A stretch of 16,373 nucleotides of DNA, from assembly GCA_910589595.1 (NCBI GenBank), contig CAJUTM010000038.1, forward strand, positions 1 to 16,373. Reading direction: 5' to 3'. This stretch comes from an uncultured Eubacterium sp. (GTDB lineage Bacteria; Bacillota; Clostridia; Lachnospirales; Lachnospiraceae). Both the position numbers and the translations under genes were made by a program. Each line of letters opens with the position of its first letter. The first letter of the stretch is position 1. Shown in pieces: positions 12,756 through 16,373 of this stretch. The notes under the pieces were generated by a model. It did no database searches, was not told the origin of the DNA, and saw nothing but the letters and a program-made list of their open reading frames with translations.

Positions 12756-14390
12756 TTATGCTCTGTTTTGTGCGTCCACTATATTTTCACTTTGATACAT
12801 CTTACGAAGTTTCGGCTTTTCAATCTTGCCTGTCGGATTTCTCGGCACATCGGCAAAAAATATTTTTCTCGGTCTCTTATAACGGGGAAGACCTTTACAA
12901 AATTCATTGATTTCCTCTTCCGTGCAGATTGCCGCCGGCACCAGCTCAATAATAGCGGCGGCAATTTCTCCAAGACGGTCGTCTTTGAGACCAATCACTG
13001 CCACATCTTTAATTGCCTCGTGTTTACTCAAGAAGTTTTCAATCTGCACCGGATACAGATTCTCACCTCCGCTGATGATAACGTCTTTTTTCCGGTCTAC
13101 CAGATAGATAAATCCGTCTTCGTCCATCTCCGCCATATCTCCCGTATAGAGCCAGCCGTCGCGAAGAACTTCTTTTGTCGCCTCTTCATCATTATAATAA
13201 CAGGTCATAACACCGGGGCCTTTTACCGCCAGCTCACCGACTTCTCCCTGTGCCACCTCATTGCCGTCGGGGTCGACAATCATCGTCTCCCAGCCGTATC
13301 CGGGTATGCCAATCGCCCCCACCTTATGGATATTTTCCACGCCAAGATGGACGCATCCCGGCCCAATCGACTCACTGAGTCCATAGTTCGTGTCATACTG
13401 GTGGGACGGAAAATACTCTTTCCAGCGCCGAATCAGGCTCTGCGGCACCGGCTGGGCGCCGATATGCATGAGACGCCACTGTTCTAAGTGGAAATCTTTA
13501 ATATCCAGTTTGCTGCTGTCCAATTCTACTAAAATATCCTGCGCCCAAGGAACCAGAAGCCAGACAATCGTACATTTTTCTTCTGAAACTGTCTCCAAAA
13601 TTGTCTTCGGTGTAACTCCTTTTAAGAGCACCGCCTTGCTCCCACTCATCAAACTGCCAAACCAATGCATTTTCGCTCCCGTATGATAAAGGGGTGGAAT
13701 ACAAAGGAACACATCCTCATGCGTCTGACTGTGATGCATCTGCTCTACTTTACAGGAATGCATCAGACTCTCATGATTATGTAAGATGGCTTTCGGAAAA
13801 CCGGTTGTTCCGGATGAAAAATAAATAGCCGCATCTTCTTCATCAGAAATCGGAATCCCCGGAGACAGACTGGCGCAGTTTGCCGTCAGCTTATCATAAT
13901 CTTCCGCAAAAGACGGACAATCGCCGCCGACGTAAAACAGCAGACGGTTCTGGCTAATCTTGTCCGCTATCTCTTCCACACGGCCGATAAATTCCGGCCC
14001 GAAAACCATTACATCTGCTTCCGCCAGATTTAAACAATATTCAATCTCATCGGACGCGTAACGGAAATTTAAGGGAACGGCTAAAGCGCCCGTCTTTAAA
14101 ATACCAAAATATATAGGCAGCCACTCCAGACAATTCATAAGCAGAATAGCTACCTTATCGCCCTTTCCAATCCCCCTGCTCAAAAGAAGCTGAGCAAAAC
14201 GATTGGCTTTCTCGTCAAAAACATGCCATGTGATCTCTCTGCGGTAGTGACAGAGCGGACTGGATTCAATCAGCTCATAATCACGCCATGTCACACGCCT
14301 TTTTTCCTGAATTTCAGGATTAATCTCAACCAGACTCACCTCATTCGGGTACTTTCTGGCATTTCTCTCTAATAAATCTGTAATAGGCAT
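12756..14390 (-). CDS. Acyl-CoA synthetase (AMP-forming), substrate not determined
   Basis: The 544-residue adenylate-forming enzyme activates a carboxylic acid as an acyl-AMP and then a CoA thioester. Motifs in order: FDEKANRFAQLL at the start of the N-domain, the P-loop YFSSGTTGFPKA, PPLYHTGAKMHW, NYGLSES, WLYTGDMAEMDEDGFIYLVDRKKD, SGGENLYPVQIE and the C-terminal PTGKIEKPKL with its catalytic Lys. A distinctive insert near residues 25-55 (INPEIQEKRRVTWRDYELIESSPL) recurs in clostridial proteins annotated as long-chain or bile-acid-type CoA ligases, as I recall them, but does not fix the substrate. Start ATG 14390 follows GGAGG by 8 bases; the frame upstream to 14453 is a non-coding extension. 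gpmI follows after 14 bases. Confidence 0.9.
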   Translation of the reverse strand: MPITDLLERNARKYPNEVSLVEINPEIQEKRRVTWRDYELIESSPLCHYRREITWHVFDEKANRFAQLLLSRGIGKGDKVAILLMNCLEWLPIYFGILKTGALAVPLNFRYASDEIEYCLNLAEADVMVFGPEFIGRVEEIADKISQNRLLFYVGGDCPSFAEDYDKLTANCASLSPGIPISDEEDAAIYFSSGTTGFPKAILHNHESLMHSCKVEQMHHSQTHEDVFLCIPPLYHTGAKMHWFGSLMSGSKAVLLKGVTPKTILETVSEEKCTIVWLLVPWAQDILVELDSSKLDIKDFHLEQWRLMHIGAQPVPQSLIRRWKEYFPSHQYDTNYGLSESIGPGCVHLGVENIHKVGAIGIPGYGWETMIVDPDGNEVAQGEVGELAVKGPGVMTCYYNDEEATKEVLRDGWLYTGDMAEMDEDGFIYLVDRKKDVIISGGENLYPVQIENFLSKHEAIKDVAVIGLKDDRLGEIAAAIIELVPAAICTEEEINEFCKGLPRYKRPRKIFFADVPRNPTGKIEKPKLRKMYQSENIVDAQNRA

Positions 14391-14632
14391 TTTCCTATCC
14401 TCCGTTGTTACATCAATCTTGTATCCGGCCGCCCGAATTTGAACGCCAAACACAGATATTGTTATTGTACCCTATTTTGTACAAATTAGCAAGATTGTTT
14501 AACGCAATTACAGGGCAATCGCTTTTCATTGGAAACAATACGACGGGTATCATACCGTAGCTTATCCGGTGTAACACTCCCGACGAAAAATACATTGTTT
14601 GTTTCTTTCGTTTACAGAAATCTTTCGCCGCC
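14391..14632. other. Intergenic region upstream of the acyl-CoA synthetase
   Basis: This 242-base region holds the likely synthetase promoter and an 11-base palindrome GGTATCATACC (14546-14556), which could be an operator. No terminator for the kinase gene was found. Confidence 0.4.
14464..14492 (-). promoter_or_regulatory. Likely promoter of the acyl-CoA synthetase-gpmI transcript
   Basis: On the minus strand TTGCTA (14487-14492), a 17-base spacer and TACAAT (14464-14469), about 73 bases before ATG 14390. Confidence 0.55.
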
Positions 14633-16336
14633 CTATCGCAGCCACTTTTTCATTGTCTCCATCAGTTTTTGAACTTCTACCGGCTTTGCCAAATGCTCAT
14701 TCATCCCTGCGCTGAGGGCAGCTTCCACATCTTCCGCAAAGGCATTTGCCGTCATGGCGACTATCGGTACGGATTTGGCGTCTCTGCGGTTCAAAGAACG
14801 GATTGCCATCGTCGCCTGATTACCGTTCATAATCGGCATCTGTATATCCATAAAAATCAGGTTAAAATGATTTGGTTCGGAAGCCTGAAATATGTTTACT
14901 GCCTCTTTGCCGTTCACCGCCACTTCCATTTCGACTCCTGTCATGCCAAGAATCTCTTTTACAATCTCGCAATTGATTTCATTATCTTCCACAATTAGTA
15001 TTCTCTTATCGGAAAAATCTTCCACAGGAAATGCCATCGGGTTGTCCAATTCTTCTGTTTCTTTTCCGCGGGAGACGATATCCTTAAAGGCAAGTGCCAG
15101 TTTAGACTTAAACATTGGCTTTGATATAAAAGCATCCGCTCCTGCCGCACGGGCCTCCAGTTCAATATCTGTCCAGTCATACGCCGAGAATGTAACAATC
15201 GGCATATTTTCTCCCGCCCTCTTCCTTATTTCCTTTGTCGTCTGAAGACCATCCATCCCCGGCATCTTCCAGTCGATAATCACGCTAAAATAGTCTTCCC
15301 CCCGCTCGTGGGCGCTTATAATCTCTTCAATCGCTTCTTCTCCACTAAGTACATAATGTCCCCTCATTCCCAATTCATGCAAAGCGAGACAAGTACTTTC
15401 ACAAGTATCCTCGTCATCATCCACAACTAAAACCGGAAGCTGTTTAAATTCATCAATATTTACGGCTTCCTCATCCTGCAATTTGAGGAAAATCGTCACA
15501 ATAAACTTGGAGCCTTTCCCGAGAACACTCTCTACCTTTATAGCGCCGCCCATCATCGTAATAATACTTTTTGTAATTGTCATTCCGAGTCCTGTTCCCT
15601 GTATTTTGTCCACACGGCTGTCCTCTTCTCTGGCAAACGGCTCAAAAATCTGTTCCACAAACTCTTTCGACATACCAATACCGGTATCGGCAAAGACGAT
15701 TTCATATCTTCCGAGTTTACTCTGTTCAGATTTCTTTTCCGTAATTTCCAGAAAAATAGTTCCACCCTCCGGCGTATATTTAATGGCGTTACTCATCAGA
15801 TTTACAAAAACCTGCTGGATGCGAAGACTGTCTCCAATAACATTTTCATGCCGGATATCATGCACGCGCACTTTAAGATGATGGCGCTTGGCTTTTACCT
15901 GTGTTCTTACCATTTCTAACAGATTGTCAATCAACTGTGCCAAATTAAACTCTTCTTCGTTGAGATTTAATTTCCCCGCCTCAATTTTACTCATATCCAA
16001 TACTTCATTTATCAAGCCCAACAAATGTTTGGATGATGTTGTTATTTTATTGAGACAATCTACAACACGGTCTTTTTCATCAATATGTGCTCCCGCAATC
16101 GCCGTCATTCCGATAATTGCATTCATTGGCGTACGAATATCATGAGACATCTTTGAGAGGAAATCAGACTTTGCATGATTTGCCCGGCAGGCTGCACCAT
16201 AAGCTTCACGGAGAGCGAACTGAGTATCGAGCTCCTTTTTCTTCAGTTCGTCAATATTCTCAATGGCAAACATGGCTTCTATCGGCACACCCTTTTCATC
16301 TCTTTTTGCCACAATAAAACTAGTGTACTGACACAT
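14633..16336 (-). CDS. Hybrid sensor histidine kinase with two receiver domains, probably lacking its sensor
   Basis: The 567-residue product starts with about 30 residues that look like the end of a PAS/PAC domain (SFIVAKRDEKGVPIEAMFAIENIDE) and a coiled coil. The dimerisation helix has His65 in KMSHDIRTPMNAIIGMT. The ATPase domain follows (NLMSNAIKYTPEGG, ADTGIGM, GTGLGM). REC1 covers about residues 301-425 with Asp355 in IIDWKMPGMDG, and REC2 about 445-567 with Asp497 in FMDIQMPIMNG. It has no transmembrane or complete sensor region and no output or HPt domain, so it would pass phosphate to a separate partner. A TAA codon sits directly before ATG 16336 in frame and I see no ribosome binding site, so the N-terminus may be lost by a frameshift or deletion, or translation may begin further in. 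Confidence 0.87.
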   Translation of the reverse strand: MCQYTSFIVAKRDEKGVPIEAMFAIENIDELKKKELDTQFALREAYGAACRANHAKSDFLSKMSHDIRTPMNAIIGMTAIAGAHIDEKDRVVDCLNKITTSSKHLLGLINEVLDMSKIEAGKLNLNEEEFNLAQLIDNLLEMVRTQVKAKRHHLKVRVHDIRHENVIGDSLRIQQVFVNLMSNAIKYTPEGGTIFLEITEKKSEQSKLGRYEIVFADTGIGMSKEFVEQIFEPFAREEDSRVDKIQGTGLGMTITKSIITMMGGAIKVESVLGKGSKFIVTIFLKLQDEEAVNIDEFKQLPVLVVDDDEDTCESTCLALHELGMRGHYVLSGEEAIEEIISAHERGEDYFSVIIDWKMPGMDGLQTTKEIRKRAGENMPIVTFSAYDWTDIELEARAAGADAFISKPMFKSKLALAFKDIVSRGKETEELDNPMAFPVEDFSDKRILIVEDNEINCEIVKEILGMTGVEMEVAVNGKEAVNIFQASEPNHFNLIFMDIQMPIMNGNQATMAIRSLNRRDAKSVPIVAMTANAFAEDVEAALSAGMNEHLAKPVEVQKLMETMKKWLR

Positions 16337-16373
16337 TTATATTCAGTTTAATAATTCTTTTATTTTTCACCGT

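Noticed and set aside
12084..13487. 467-residue plus-strand open frame across gpmI and the acyl-CoA synthetase
   Set aside because: It lies opposite two strongly conserved enzymes; its translation is His/Pro/Phe-rich and typical of an antisense shadow.
1..16373. CRISPR arrays, tRNA or rRNA genes, insertion sequences, riboswitches
   Set aside because: No regularly spaced repeats, cloverleaf structures, transposase genes or recognisable aptamer cores were seen on either strand.

Overview
The window looks like chromosomal DNA of a Gram-positive, low-to-mid GC anaerobe, most likely a Clostridia member of the Lachnospiraceae type. The reasons are strong AGGAGG-type ribosome binding sites, use of TTG and GTG starts, a SpoIID/LytB-family protein, a DUF5685-type protein next to a J-domain protein, a stand-alone FabH, and a hybrid kinase of the style common in gut clostridia. 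This placement is inference from gene content; no marker gene is present. I saw no rRNA, tRNA, CRISPR array, insertion sequence or phage module.

Layout, left to right. (1) 1-2230, minus strand: a secreted DNRLRE/RHS-type wall protein, split by a frame change near 773-782 into an N-terminal part and a run of YD repeats that leaves the window. (2) 2231-2641: AT-rich divergent promoter region. (3) 2642-3520, plus: a YihY/BrkB-family membrane protein. Its 3' end overlaps, tail to tail, a membrane-anchored SpoIID/LytB-domain protein (3453-5240, minus, TTG start). (4) 5317-6291, minus: fabH with its own likely promoter. Just after it lies a hairpin that looks like a terminator and also contains the ribosome binding site of the SpoIID-like gene. 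(5) 6465-9216, minus: a tightly packed cluster of five genes: a small membrane protein, a two-TM zinc-ribbon protein, a DUF5685-like protein, a J-domain/TPR/Gly-Tyr/Cys-tail protein, and a multi-pass membrane protein. The last three overlap one another. (6) 9393-10767, plus: a cytoplasmic GH27 alpha-galactosidase followed after 4 bases by a small double-CxxC protein. (7) 10768-11182: a perfect 13-bp hairpin, a small unknown gene with a possible frameshift at its start, and a bidirectional terminator. (8) 11212-14390, minus: an acyl-CoA synthetase and gpmI, 14 bases apart and likely one transcript. (9) 14633-16336, minus: a hybrid histidine kinase with two receiver domains that starts inside what looks like the end of a PAS domain.

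How the parts work together. gpmI and fabH are core metabolism (glycolysis, start of fatty acid synthesis). The acyl-CoA synthetase and the alpha-galactosidase feed carbon or acyl groups into it. The least understood and most interesting part is the five-gene cluster at 6465-9216. It combines a J-domain co-chaperone carrying a cysteine-rich tail, two proteins with cysteine metal-site motifs, and three membrane proteins, with overlapping reading frames that imply coupled translation.
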